Origin: Cephalothrix simula
Taxonomy: Eukaryota; Nemertea; Palaeonemertea; Archinemertea; Cephalotrichidae
DNA length: 33,057 nt
NCBI GenBank assembly: GCA_035591015.1
Contig: JAXIUW010077783.1
Coordinates: 1 to 33,057 of the forward strand
Reading direction: 5' to 3'
Position 1 is the first letter of the stretch, and the number at the start of each line of letters is the position of its first letter. Below, piece by piece: positions 10,501-18,811 of this stretch. The position numbers and the translations under genes are program-made. The notes under the pieces are model-generated. The model had not been told where the DNA came from and made no database searches. It saw only the letters and a program-made list of their open reading frames with translations.

Positions 10501-11879
10501 TAAAACTGGCATTGGAATTGTACACAACATTTATTCAAACAAACGAAAACAGTGAAGATGACCCGAAAAGGAAATTGTTACTGCGCTACCTAAACCGGGA
10601 TTTACCAGAAGAAGTGACACTTAGCAAAAATTCAACCATGATGAGAGATCACACGATTGAAACCCTGTTTGTCCAACTGGAGTCGCTATACTCTGCGAAT
10701 TTAGACGCCACTATCGAATTAATGAAAGCTTTCTACTATATTACACGCCCACCACACGTTAATGATAAGAAAATGGGCAAACACGGCGACGACTTGAGTT
10801 TTCTTCTCTATAATGAGTTATCACTCAAGTGTCTTCTCATTTCAACAATTTGTCTCCTAGTGGAACGTTCCAATGAATCGCACGATAAACATTGGTCTCC
10901 CACATCATCTCAGTCATCAGATTCATCGTCATCTTCAAAATCATCAACACCCCCATCACCATCATCATCATCATCATCTCATCAAAGAACACCATCATTT
11001 GAAGGTACCGAAGTGATATTCAACAATATGAGGCGTTATATCGGATTGTATCCCGACACGAAAGAAATACAAGTATTCATCTCCTCGCAGTTCATGAATA
11101 ACGATACTGATACCTTCTTGACCAACTTTATCGTGCACAGCCCTAAAGACCATCATTTGACACCATTTGTCTTGATGTCAGCCTACAATACAAACTCATT
11201 CACAATCAACACCCTGGAAAATGCTCTATTCAGACTCTGCGTTGTTATGAGTGTGAAATTGAAAGTTATCATCGGTTTGCGGTATATCAGCAGCGGCAGC
11301 GGCGAAGTTTTTTCAGGATTTGGGTTTAAAACGATATTTTCTGAGAGCCCTGGAGAATCGTTCCTTACACTGAAACACATTTTACAATCTCTTCGAGAAG
11401 ACCTTGATACACAAACTCACGAAACGATGTTACCTTCTTTTTTTCTATGGATTGTACAGCGTGAATTTGGGTGGATAACGCCCACTTTCCTACCATCCAT
11501 TGTACAATATGCAGAAAAAACGTGCAAAGCACGCAGTAGCGCCACCCCTGCAACATCAACTCTATCGGAAATTTTAATATTAGCATTATCAGACAGCGCA
11601 GACAACAATACTTTCAAGGAAAAAGATCAGCGACTAATGGGTGTGATACTGGATGCAGAAATCCTTCGCCTTGAAAGACTTTTATCATCGCCCGCCGCCG
11701 CGCCACAAGTGTCGTCTTCTAGCATCTTTCAAATTGCAGTGAACGAATCGAAACTCTCAATTCAAAATCTGACACTTTCTAATCGCGATACGATTATTTC
11801 TATATTTGACGAACACCAAACGCACTCTTACACAGACATCTCGCTGTTGCTGGAAGCGAAATCAGTCACTATAAAATAA
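7599..11879 (+). CDS. Very large unrecognised protein, 1426 aa
   Basis: This is the longest intact frame in the window. No signal peptide or membrane helix is seen. The protein is rich in alternating helical segments throughout, which suggests a large soluble structural protein. A low-complexity Ser/Pro linker at about residues 1095-1135, encoded by TCA/TCG repeats at 10905-10985, separates a C-terminal domain of roughly 290 residues. Its length is in the range of herpesvirus-type major capsid proteins or large tegument proteins, but I see no diagnostic motif and do not claim either. An AATAAA overlaps the stop codon (11875-11880). It shares a strand and probably a module with the 153-aa membrane protein, and it is followed by boundary element B. 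Confidence 0.85.
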   Translation: MDRISQNIFAELVKAADEKSSLMHWVEVVTAPDGTATNQVLFDQYLGFRMDDQDTEDAVNFIHIVQRDDPKSDAIILRGCLYIITQVFRLGNDKNNSDNFTFKDLHTTIHEANYPNETRSLTEMVTHRIFTARIESLKEIINMIIKTLQKITRIDNEVVVINRMVEMLKQERVLDYIYSAIQSARTISKDTSGVQDISFALLLVINGLVRTHFCKINSDKPKEIALVFPENRNLVDVVTPDDFPYTKWQVCNANMQRIFSGQQSLMKILQALDDQAYINALLQETCAVSTNPAYNESELRLYFYAFPIMQETRPWISLLPLEDAKWDVVAFYMIFLNQLSKAEKQAIDYEYWQKNNIPTLNAVKNFINRTHIMQVFLNQSFIADVCVHFAHANSYDFYLKKYLPTLQAICSSKGLTDIIESTATTYALEKLNRDTSSITNILDAVYVNINAAVISYLPKIIYTIPGTEHAYSWIGLTWYNPADILTSQVYIRLVDFSPTVHTNKLPLCTQWLTPEDFYKFNNSGGAETAWIENNPLVGKIVEPNKIDSTAFVLLAANAIIQHGYTWLKFITVLVEKWQTIINNTGPEYKVLVERILKQTLVMKNANTALTTDEIHTLFDKYFQNISPEQPAVNIDMSEMACDILTLLTRLVYDSSDEKWLIPIIKDTDYSLAGIHSLAQRQNTAAQYPERYPVWWLVRTLDNTKKTAAKAAGNQQLVFSVVHTRLWESGTSERVTSIVPNIFNNKQDIPTIVDFLRWLNDYTRSVPVPKLKTVLKWGRALWDVVKTHSTQNIMSLINTMSICIMDKSKAFSDTTLFHTGRYIVRMLHLCSFIVQFISDQSMLDETFKNLDVIIDLVPESIAQRVFDNDEKTIPDILWEVLLSTATTESTTNQMGHFIMPDVGYVITIGKTTWVKCIHKNVFLTPEQLDQMIAHPDFNIAQKMFFELCKPQARLYTNIQRLQFTFVYVVKLALELYTTFIQTNENSEDDPKRKLLLRYLNRDLPEEVTLSKNSTMMRDHTIETLFVQLESLYSANLDATIELMKAFYYITRPPHVNDKKMGKHGDDLSFLLYNELSLKCLLISTICLLVERSNESHDKHWSPTSSQSSDSSSSSKSSTPPSPSSSSSSHQRTPSFEGTEVIFNNMRRYIGLYPDTKEIQVFISSQFMNNDTDTFLTNFIVHSPKDHHLTPFVLMSAYNTNSFTINTLENALFRLCVVMSVKLKVIIGLRYISSGSGEVFSGFGFKTIFSESPGESFLTLKHILQSLREDLDTQTHETMLPSFFLWIVQREFGWITPTFLPSIVQYAEKTCKARSSATPATSTLSEILILALSDSADNNTFKEKDQRLMGVILDAEILRLERLLSSPAAAPQVSSSSIFQIAVNESKLSIQNLTLSNRDTIISIFDEHQTHSYTDISLLLEAKSVTIK

Positions 11880-11888
11880 AATGTTTCC

Positions 11889-11980
11889 CAAACAGGATGT
11901 TGGACTTTGATATTGCAACTTCCCGTTTAAAAAAGTGTTTCTGAACAGGAAGTGTTGGACTTAGAAAAATTTTCGAATTT
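11889..11980 (+). repeat. Intergenic boundary element, copy B
   Basis: A degenerate AACAGGATGTTGGACTTT is followed by AACTTCCCGTTT, then by the full core GAACAGGAAGTGTTGGACTT, AGAAAAATTTTCGAA. It matches copy C over about 70 nt with few differences. Unlike most copies it lies between two genes in the same direction (plus, plus). Confidence 0.85.
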
Positions 11981-12028
11981 TTTTGAAATTTTTTTTCTCT
12001 TAAAATACGTTAAAAACACTGCGAAACG

Positions 12029-13615
12029 ATGGTCTATGGTGCTCAGTATATATCTCACGACATCGTATCGTCGAGAAACTTGGATTTCTACCGAAAAGGC
12101 TATAAACTCTTCCAACAAATGAGAGTGGCTAAAAATGATAGTTTTGTGCCTATATTGACGATTCTCAACACAAAAGGCTACTGTTTCGTGCAACTGTTCA
12201 TCCCTGTGTTTCTTCTTATTGTTACACTTTCGAAAATTGTCTACCTTGCGACCGGTTATCGTAGAAATTACGAAGATTACGTACTAAACGTTATGGACAA
12301 GTCTGATAAAGGTAGAAAGAAGAAATTGGGACAGGTTGCTTGGTATTTCAAATCGATGATGGAACAAAGTCCACTGAGCTTCACGTGGGATATTGTATCT
12401 TTGGCATTTTTTGCCCTAGGCTCATCCATACGTACCTTTTACGCCAGTGGGTCATATTTGAGAAATCAGCGAAATCGTGTATTTCAATTTCCAAACGCTG
12501 GCCCAGAATCGTTCCAAATCGGTCAGTACGCCATCCCGAGAGACACGCTTACACTGGCTACGGACAATCTCAGTGTTAAACCAATGAAAGGCATCGTCTA
12601 TCATGATACGGGCGTAACAGGCTACTATAAGCTGATGAATGCCTACCTGGAAAATAACAAAAACTTTGAAAATGTTGTCACAGCCTCCTTTATGTGTTTT
12701 TGGGCTGCATTTCTATTTCATACGCTCCTGGCTGTATATTTCCACCGAAAGGACATACAACGTATAATGAAAGTGGCTTGTCTCAGTCCTCCCGATAAAA
12801 ACGAAAAAGAAGTAGCAAAAAAAGTTGGCCTACCACTCTACGGTATTATAGACTGGGTTAAAGTGAAAATGAACCGACGTGGCTACAAAAAATATAAACG
12901 CATTGCTGATCACAGCATCCCACTAGATTCTGGCGACGAAGAAGAGACTGTATTTTCGAAAGACATAAATAATAAATCCACCACGAGAAAAAGGGCCACG
13001 ACAACGGCGGTTAATATCAGCAAAGATTCGCAAATTGCAGACGAGAAGACGCAAATGGATATTGTTAGTGGAAAATCGGGCGACCATTACTTTAGATTGA
13101 ATAATACGTTTGCTATCATAATGTTTTTCTTCTACGAAACGGCGTTCTATTCCTTTGGCGTAGTGGCGCTTATTAATGCCATAGACGCAACACTGGTGTT
13201 TACCCACTTACACAGCGTGGCCAATAATGTGCCCGCCCTTGTGCAAGGAATCACCCCACCCAATGTTTTGTTTACGGAAACTACACTGGGAATATTTATT
13301 TCCATCATAACCATATTGTGTTTGTGCTACACAGTCTTCGATTCCATATATTTGGGAAGTCGCCTGCTCGTGTACCCTTATGTTATTTTCATATCCATTT
13401 GTATTGGAACTCTTGTCGAATTTCATCCGCAGCACATGAATCCAGTCTATGTTCACGTATCGTGTGCTGTGCTTTTCTTCGTAGTGATCCTCTGTGGAGT
13501 TGTCCAACAGAAATCAGCCACAGTACACATGGTTAACAGACTTGTCTTCGATGCACTGTTCCAGAGGCGAAATCCATCAGGAATAAAGACTATGATGCGT
13601 GAAAAAGACGATTAA
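12029..13615 (+). CDS. Multi-pass membrane protein, 528 aa
   Basis: About seven membrane segments are visible, near residues 50-75, 120-140, 215-238, 358-385, 419-440, 447-466 and 473-493. A long basic hydrophilic loop (about 240-355) with Lys/Arg and Thr runs separates the first three segments from the last four. No cleavable signal is seen. The topology recalls polytopic viral envelope proteins such as herpesvirus gM, but no sequence signature supports homology. It lies directly upstream of the 1225-aa glycoprotein on the same strand with no boundary element between them, so the two may work together in the envelope. Confidence 0.8.
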   Translation: MVYGAQYISHDIVSSRNLDFYRKGYKLFQQMRVAKNDSFVPILTILNTKGYCFVQLFIPVFLLIVTLSKIVYLATGYRRNYEDYVLNVMDKSDKGRKKKLGQVAWYFKSMMEQSPLSFTWDIVSLAFFALGSSIRTFYASGSYLRNQRNRVFQFPNAGPESFQIGQYAIPRDTLTLATDNLSVKPMKGIVYHDTGVTGYYKLMNAYLENNKNFENVVTASFMCFWAAFLFHTLLAVYFHRKDIQRIMKVACLSPPDKNEKEVAKKVGLPLYGIIDWVKVKMNRRGYKKYKRIADHSIPLDSGDEEETVFSKDINNKSTTRKRATTTAVNISKDSQIADEKTQMDIVSGKSGDHYFRLNNTFAIIMFFFYETAFYSFGVVALINAIDATLVFTHLHSVANNVPALVQGITPPNVLFTETTLGIFISIITILCLCYTVFDSIYLGSRLLVYPYVIFISICIGTLVEFHPQHMNPVYVHVSCAVLFFVVILCGVVQQKSATVHMVNRLVFDALFQRRNPSGIKTMMREKDD

Positions 13616-13652
13616 AATTATTTTTTCATATTTAGCAATGTGTATATTGCAT

Positions 13653-13660
13653 TATATAAA
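13653..13660 (+). promoter_or_regulatory. TATA box of the 1225-aa glycoprotein gene
   Basis: TATATAAA lies 56 nt before the ATG at 13716. Its position supports 13716 as the start and makes the upstream in-frame GTG (13599) and ATG (13638) unlikely. Confidence 0.55.
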
Positions 13661-13715
13661 AATAAATTTCACCCACACACCGTCTGTAAGTTGGTGTCGA
13701 TATTGTAATGTAACG

Positions 13716-16700
13716 ATGTTTTCTTTTTTCTATTATTTCTTGGTTCTTGTTAATTTGTGGACCTTTCCAACCTCCACTTATGCTGTTGGTGACGGCACAC
13801 CATTGTTGCAGTACAATCTTAGACAGCTTTCGGATGTTCTGATAACCAAATTGAAAGGTGACGGCGGGAAGACACACGATCTCGTGGGTGCCAATAATTT
13901 TATCGCGGAAACAGGAGACGAATATGTCGTCGATCCACGAGAGTCTGTGATTTTTTTACAAATAAAAATAAAAGATAAAGCCTACACAGAGGCACAGGCG
14001 TTCTATGATAAGGCGGCAAGATTGAAATTATGCCCATCTCTTCCATCCACGGCGATAAATTTCGACGATTGTCCCATCACATCGGCTGAGGGGGCTCTGA
14101 GCAACCGGACCCATTTGACTTTTACCTTCACTATAACCAGACAGCAAGTTATAGATCATTTATTTCCACGAATTAGAAACTCCAGGCAAGCTTACAAGCA
14201 AATGACTGTGTCGGCGAAATTCAATCAAAATTTTCTCAATTATTTGGACAGAAATGATAAAATAGGCACACGTCCTATACCGATTATGACGATATTGTTT
14301 AAAAATGCAGAAATCCTCTCGGATATACACGATTCGAGAAATGTAAAACTTTGTGAAGAGAAACCGCATCGTTATATCAGCCTGGACACATATCAGCAGC
14401 TTACCGAACACGTTGACGGACCACAGGGTCAAGGATCGCTTGTGAACACGCGTCAAACAACAGGCCAGTTGAAAATTTACACGCCGAATCAGAAAAAGAC
14501 AGTTCTCAACACTGCCTTTGCCTGTAAGGCGGAAACATACCAGGTAGCTTTTAAATGCAATGACAAACCTTGGGATATTCAATTTACGTGGCTACCGAAA
14601 ATTATCACTGACGTGGACCACGAAGAATGTTACAAGTGGAAAAATGAGCGCAAGTGTAACGTTTTTAGCATGCAAACACCCAATAATGACGATTCTAAAA
14701 AAACAGCAAACTTTAGTCACGAAGTTATGCGTCTGGGACAAATTAGCGAGTCAATGTACAGAACAAACGTCACAGATTCCACAATCTATTCGATTTTCGA
14801 CAAATACGGTCGGGCAACTGTAATGCAACATTGTCCGAATCGTGTTGCTGGAAGAATATTTGTGCGGAATTGCATTGTTGAAACAAATGTACCCTTTACC
14901 TACTCGTTCCCCTTCAAATCAAACAACTACGGACCCCGGCTTATATCCAAATACGGTCCATTACCGCTTAAGGTGTTAAAAGAGCCGGATGCAGAGGAAA
15001 AAATAATGCCAAGTGGATATTATGCACCAAACGACGTCACAAAATACGGATGGGTGAATTTAAATCGCCACGAGCAGCGCCACTACCATCAGGATGACAA
15101 TCCGGCAACTATAATGTGGATAAAGGACGATAAAGTCGACAGTGTTGTGTCTGTCATGGAAGCAGACATTTGTCCGTATACACTGTACACGAAAATGCCT
15201 GTTTTCAGCTTCTTTACCGATAATCTGCAAACAACTGAAATCGGAATCAAAAATAAAGGCATAAAAAATCTCAACGTATTCATAGAAGACACTCCAAGTT
15301 CATTTGCCGAGCCTATTTCCTTCAAAGTTTACAACACACAGAAAATAAGCTCCAACGAAGCTATCAATTTGGGAATAATTGGACAAAATAATAAATGTAT
15401 CGATTTGCCCGGTACAATCCACCAGACATTCATGATAGACGACACACTTCTTATCCAATTTGTGGACACAACGCAATTACCGGTAAATATTAGACGCGCA
15501 GTAGATTGGAATAAGGTTAAAAGCAAGCATCACTTCGAAAAGTCAGGATTTCATCAAGAATTTCGTGAAACACATTTTGATGGCGTATCATTAAATCAGG
15601 ACCTCACTTCACCAGCCACGGACTTGGACACGGTCATCTGCGGAGGGGTTCTTGCAACATATGTAGACATTTATGGACACACGTGGGCATGTATCGGTGG
15701 TGTACCCACATTAACCACTATTAGCACTGTCCCCACGTCTGCAGTTACCGGATTCGTACCCGCAAGTCAACCACGCCAGGGCTCATTAAACTCATACACA
15801 GGTCTCAACACCGGTGCATTCGTGCCCTTACAAGGATCGCAAATTAACACTATCACTGACGCTACTGTTAAAGATGTGACCCATTCACTCATGACACTCA
15901 TTGGAAGACTTTATAACACCCTACATCAACACAGAACAGAAATGACGCGATTATTCGATAAAATGGGCCGTCTCGAACCGAGCATCCTCACACAGGTGAT
16001 TTTCGGCGATGATGACGTGGACATTGAACGATCCGGCGATGAAGTTGCCCTACATCGTTGTGGAACGATAAATTGGCGAAATATGATCGTTATTCCGTCG
16101 CTGCGGTTAAATTATCCCGATATGCCCGTGCCAAATATGTACTTGAAAATCAAATTACAACCTGCTGCTGTTTACTTATCTGACATGTGCTTCACGTCGC
16201 CCATTGTTAAAGTGAGGAACAAACACTTGGGTGTATTCTACGCTCAAGTGGTTGATAACGGAAGGAAGATAAACAGACGAATGGATTTGATCGAACCGTG
16301 TCAAAAAGGCGACGGAGTTCAAATATTCAACGTGGGCAATGAAAAATATACTTTTTCCAATACCGACGGTAAATTTGTGAGCAAAAGTCATCGAATAAGT
16401 GATAATAGACAATCGGTATACTATAACACATATCACACGAAGAAACACGACCCTGTGTCCACAAGTTCAGAACACGGCGGCACTCGAATTAACCATCACT
16501 TCTCTGGAAGGCGATTTTCACGAACTGCGGCTCACGTTTCGTTGGCTACCGATCAAGATTACATTCCAACGCCAGAAGATGCTGAAAGAACACATTTCCA
16601 CCGACATAGATCTGCGGGGATTAGAGATCACGTGACTGAAGTGTCATTTCGTGAATCTATGGATCCAATTTCGATAAGTAATTTCCTAACTGAAATGGAC

Positions 16701-17393
16701 GGTAACACTATCGACAGAATCAATCTACAGCGTTACAAGAGACAAGAACGCTCCAATATACCACAAACGTATTATCCATACGATACAAATTTTCCCGATT
16801 CAAAAATACTGGACGGTTCATTTAAAAATAACCAACTTTCTGTTCGGCGTCAAAAACGTAGCCTTTGGAGATATGATCCAGCAACAACTCACAACATTAC
16901 CATATTGGAAAGCAAACATAACCGCCAGCAACGCGTACGAAGGCATAAGAGGCGTGCATTGCCACAAAACCCTAGCATATGGGATCCAAAAGTAGTTTCG
17001 CCTTATTTCGGAGACGAGAAACAAAACGTACTGGACAGTGTTCGTGAAAAAACCGAAGATCACGCCCCCTCAGGCTATTTGGTTATTGGAAAATCATCGG
17101 CCAGCATTAGATATAACTCTTTTATGGACGAATATAGAGATACGCTTCTACTTATACTTCTTATAACCTCAATTATTCTATTGCCTATAGTTTTATGCAT
17201 GACTGGTCGTGATCACTCCGAAAGACAAGAACTAATGGCTAAGCATACTTACCAAGGAATGGACAGCAGTGGCCTATCCTACATATCTGGTGCGGCCATC
17301 TCAAGCGTTGCATCGCAATACCAATCGGCTGGTATCGTAAAGGACCAAAATAAAGAGAAAAAATATATAATCTACGAAAAGAAACAAAGTTAG
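13716..17393 (+). CDS. Large type I envelope glycoprotein, 1225 aa
   Basis: The start at 13716 is chosen because it gives a signal peptide of about 23 residues (MFSFFYYFLVLVNLWTFPTS) and follows a TATA box. The ectodomain is Cys-containing, with many N-x-S/T sites. Near its C-terminal end are three closely spaced furin-type sites: RYKR ending at residue 1009, RRQKR ending at 1048 and RRHKRR ending near 1080. A membrane helix follows at about 1143-1166 with a tail of about 59 residues. Processing at these sites would leave a short membrane-bound stub of 145-215 residues plus a large N-terminal subunit. The family is not recognised. It is probably a receptor-binding or major surface glycoprotein (inference). 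It sits with the 528-aa polytopic protein in one module, and its 3' end faces boundary element C. Confidence 0.8.
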   Translation: MFSFFYYFLVLVNLWTFPTSTYAVGDGTPLLQYNLRQLSDVLITKLKGDGGKTHDLVGANNFIAETGDEYVVDPRESVIFLQIKIKDKAYTEAQAFYDKAARLKLCPSLPSTAINFDDCPITSAEGALSNRTHLTFTFTITRQQVIDHLFPRIRNSRQAYKQMTVSAKFNQNFLNYLDRNDKIGTRPIPIMTILFKNAEILSDIHDSRNVKLCEEKPHRYISLDTYQQLTEHVDGPQGQGSLVNTRQTTGQLKIYTPNQKKTVLNTAFACKAETYQVAFKCNDKPWDIQFTWLPKIITDVDHEECYKWKNERKCNVFSMQTPNNDDSKKTANFSHEVMRLGQISESMYRTNVTDSTIYSIFDKYGRATVMQHCPNRVAGRIFVRNCIVETNVPFTYSFPFKSNNYGPRLISKYGPLPLKVLKEPDAEEKIMPSGYYAPNDVTKYGWVNLNRHEQRHYHQDDNPATIMWIKDDKVDSVVSVMEADICPYTLYTKMPVFSFFTDNLQTTEIGIKNKGIKNLNVFIEDTPSSFAEPISFKVYNTQKISSNEAINLGIIGQNNKCIDLPGTIHQTFMIDDTLLIQFVDTTQLPVNIRRAVDWNKVKSKHHFEKSGFHQEFRETHFDGVSLNQDLTSPATDLDTVICGGVLATYVDIYGHTWACIGGVPTLTTISTVPTSAVTGFVPASQPRQGSLNSYTGLNTGAFVPLQGSQINTITDATVKDVTHSLMTLIGRLYNTLHQHRTEMTRLFDKMGRLEPSILTQVIFGDDDVDIERSGDEVALHRCGTINWRNMIVIPSLRLNYPDMPVPNMYLKIKLQPAAVYLSDMCFTSPIVKVRNKHLGVFYAQVVDNGRKINRRMDLIEPCQKGDGVQIFNVGNEKYTFSNTDGKFVSKSHRISDNRQSVYYNTYHTKKHDPVSTSSEHGGTRINHHFSGRRFSRTAAHVSLATDQDYIPTPEDAERTHFHRHRSAGIRDHVTEVSFRESMDPISISNFLTEMDGNTIDRINLQRYKRQERSNIPQTYYPYDTNFPDSKILDGSFKNNQLSVRRQKRSLWRYDPATTHNITILESKHNRQQRVRRHKRRALPQNPSIWDPKVVSPYFGDEKQNVLDSVREKTEDHAPSGYLVIGKSSASIRYNSFMDEYRDTLLLILLITSIILLPIVLCMTGRDHSERQELMAKHTYQGMDSSGLSYISGAAISSVASQYQSAGIVKDQNKEKKYIIYEKKQS

Positions 17394-17410
17394 AAAGAAA
17401 CAAAGGACAA

Positions 17411-17533
17411 TTCAGGAAGTAAACGTTGTTAAATTATTCGAATTTTGTACAAGTTTCCAACTTCCTCTTCAAAAACGTGTTTCTGAACAGGAAGTGTTGG
17501 ACTTAGAAAATTTTTCGAAAATTTTCAAAAAAA
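17411..17533 (+). repeat. Intergenic boundary element, copy C
   Basis: The best-preserved copy: TTCAGGAAGT, then AACTTCCTCTTCAAAAACGT, then GAACAGGAAGTGTTGGACTT, then AGAAAATTTTTCGAA and a further A/T palindrome. It separates the convergent 3' ends of the 1225-aa and 420-aa genes. Confidence 0.9.
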
Positions 17534-17547
17534 TTTTTTTCGCATTA

Positions 17548-18810
17548 TTATTTCAAACACACGTTGAAAAGACCGTCTGTAGTGTCTCTAACTATTGTTA
17601 CTTTGCTAAAGTCAAATGACTCGAGTTCTGTATACGTATTACCATCCACATTTAAATGTTTTGTAGCGTAGTTTGTTCTATTTTCGAAATCAGTAAATTT
17701 AAACATGTCCGAATCACGAAAACCAATGAATCGCATTCTTAGTCTTTTTCGTCTATTATTATCTCCCTCGTGTTGATTTTGTGTGTTGTTGTTGTTGTTT
17801 GTTGATGTACCACCACCAGCACTGAGCCCACCATTGCGATGTAATTGTTCTTCTAATATTATTGTATTACCTCGAATGTCTCTCACGTCTCTTATTGCTG
17901 CATTGTGCTGTTGTTCGATTAATAAACAAAATATACACCGAAATATCGCTTCGTCGTCTTTTACTTTGTTATCTTCACGAGAAAGGTTATTGGCACATTT
18001 ATAGTTGCACATTTCTTCGAAACTACGCTTCTTACTGCCTTTGCTTGTTCCTGACCCTGCCGAGGTGGTTCCATCCATTATTGACCTCTGTTTTAAGGTG
18101 TATGGACTTAAAGCCTTGGCTAATAACTCTAAATAGTTATCCAACATATCGACACAGCTTACAACATGTATAAATTCGGTAACCATACTCACAATACTAT
18201 TCGGAAGTGCAACAGGACCGTACATTTCCAATTCTGGATAATATGTTCGATAGAAATAACACTGCTCACCTCTGCAACATCTCAAGTCCAATCCATCCAT
18301 TATATCTTGTATATTTTTATCCAATGCGTTATTTTGCCCACTACTCGTCGACCCCATTATCTTAATCGGTTGGAGAAGATTATCGGCGAAATAACGCCTA
18401 CTCCTATCTGGATTCATATTGAAAAACAAATCTTTGATGCTGTAAATCGCTTCATCCAATTCCTTCGGCGCGTTGTCCATGGATAAAATCTCATTAGGCA
18501 AGCCACCCATTTCCAATTCCTCCATTGTGTCCAACTGAGCTAAAAGCCGTTTTTGTGCAGCCAATTCGGCATTATTCGCATACAAGTTTTCCACGGGCAT
18601 CTTGTCAGTAGCCTTATTAGTGGCTATTCGTATCCCACACACATCACCAGTCGCAGTATCACGAATTTCTTCTCTTCGTATGCTTTCAACACATTTTGAA
18701 ACACGATCCACATTACTCTTGATTTTATCCAGGCTGATTTTCTTTATATAATCTTCGGTCATCATTTCGTCTACGGCCTTTTGATTCGTGTTGACGTTAT
18801 TACAAGACAT
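17548..18810 (-). CDS. Unrecognised soluble protein with Cys motifs, 420 aa
   Basis: No signal peptide or membrane segment is seen. The N-terminal half is acidic and helical. A CCRGEQC stretch lies in the middle. A possible zinc-binding group follows at about 280-305: a C-x3-C, then after about 19 residues a C-x2-C (RCIFC). The group is followed by a Gly/Asn/Gln-rich linker (about 335-355) with a basic RRKRLRMR patch that may direct the protein to the nucleus. The last 60 residues look folded. The family is not known to me. It is head-to-head with the 418-aa gene: the two start codons are one base apart, so each promoter must lie within the neighbour's coding region, unless the internal Met-Met near residue 16 is the real start. 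Confidence 0.8.
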   Translation of the reverse strand: MSCNNVNTNQKAVDEMMTEDYIKKISLDKIKSNVDRVSKCVESIRREEIRDTATGDVCGIRIATNKATDKMPVENLYANNAELAAQKRLLAQLDTMEELEMGGLPNEILSMDNAPKELDEAIYSIKDLFFNMNPDRSRRYFADNLLQPIKIMGSTSSGQNNALDKNIQDIMDGLDLRCCRGEQCYFYRTYYPELEMYGPVALPNSIVSMVTEFIHVVSCVDMLDNYLELLAKALSPYTLKQRSIMDGTTSAGSGTSKGSKKRSFEEMCNYKCANNLSREDNKVKDDEAIFRCIFCLLIEQQHNAAIRDVRDIRGNTIILEEQLHRNGGLSAGGGTSTNNNNNTQNQHEGDNNRRKRLRMRFIGFRDSDMFKFTDFENRTNYATKHLNVDGNTYTELESFDFSKVTIVRDTTDGLFNVCLK

Positions 18811-18811
18811 A

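Noticed and set aside
12029-13615. 528-aa protein as herpesvirus glycoprotein M
   Set aside because: Only a similar number of membrane helices; no shared motif seen.
13599-13715. N-terminal extension of the 1225-aa glycoprotein
   Set aside because: It would start at GTG and overlap the previous gene. A TATA box lies inside it, and a good signal peptide begins at 13716.
17548-18810. 420-aa protein as a herpesvirus nuclear egress protein
   Set aside because: A C-x19-C-x2-C group resembles its zinc site, but it sits at the wrong end of the protein and nothing else agrees.
18788-18811. Upstream GTG start for the 418-aa protein
   Set aside because: It is not an ATG and lies inside the divergent gene; the ATG at 18812 is enough.
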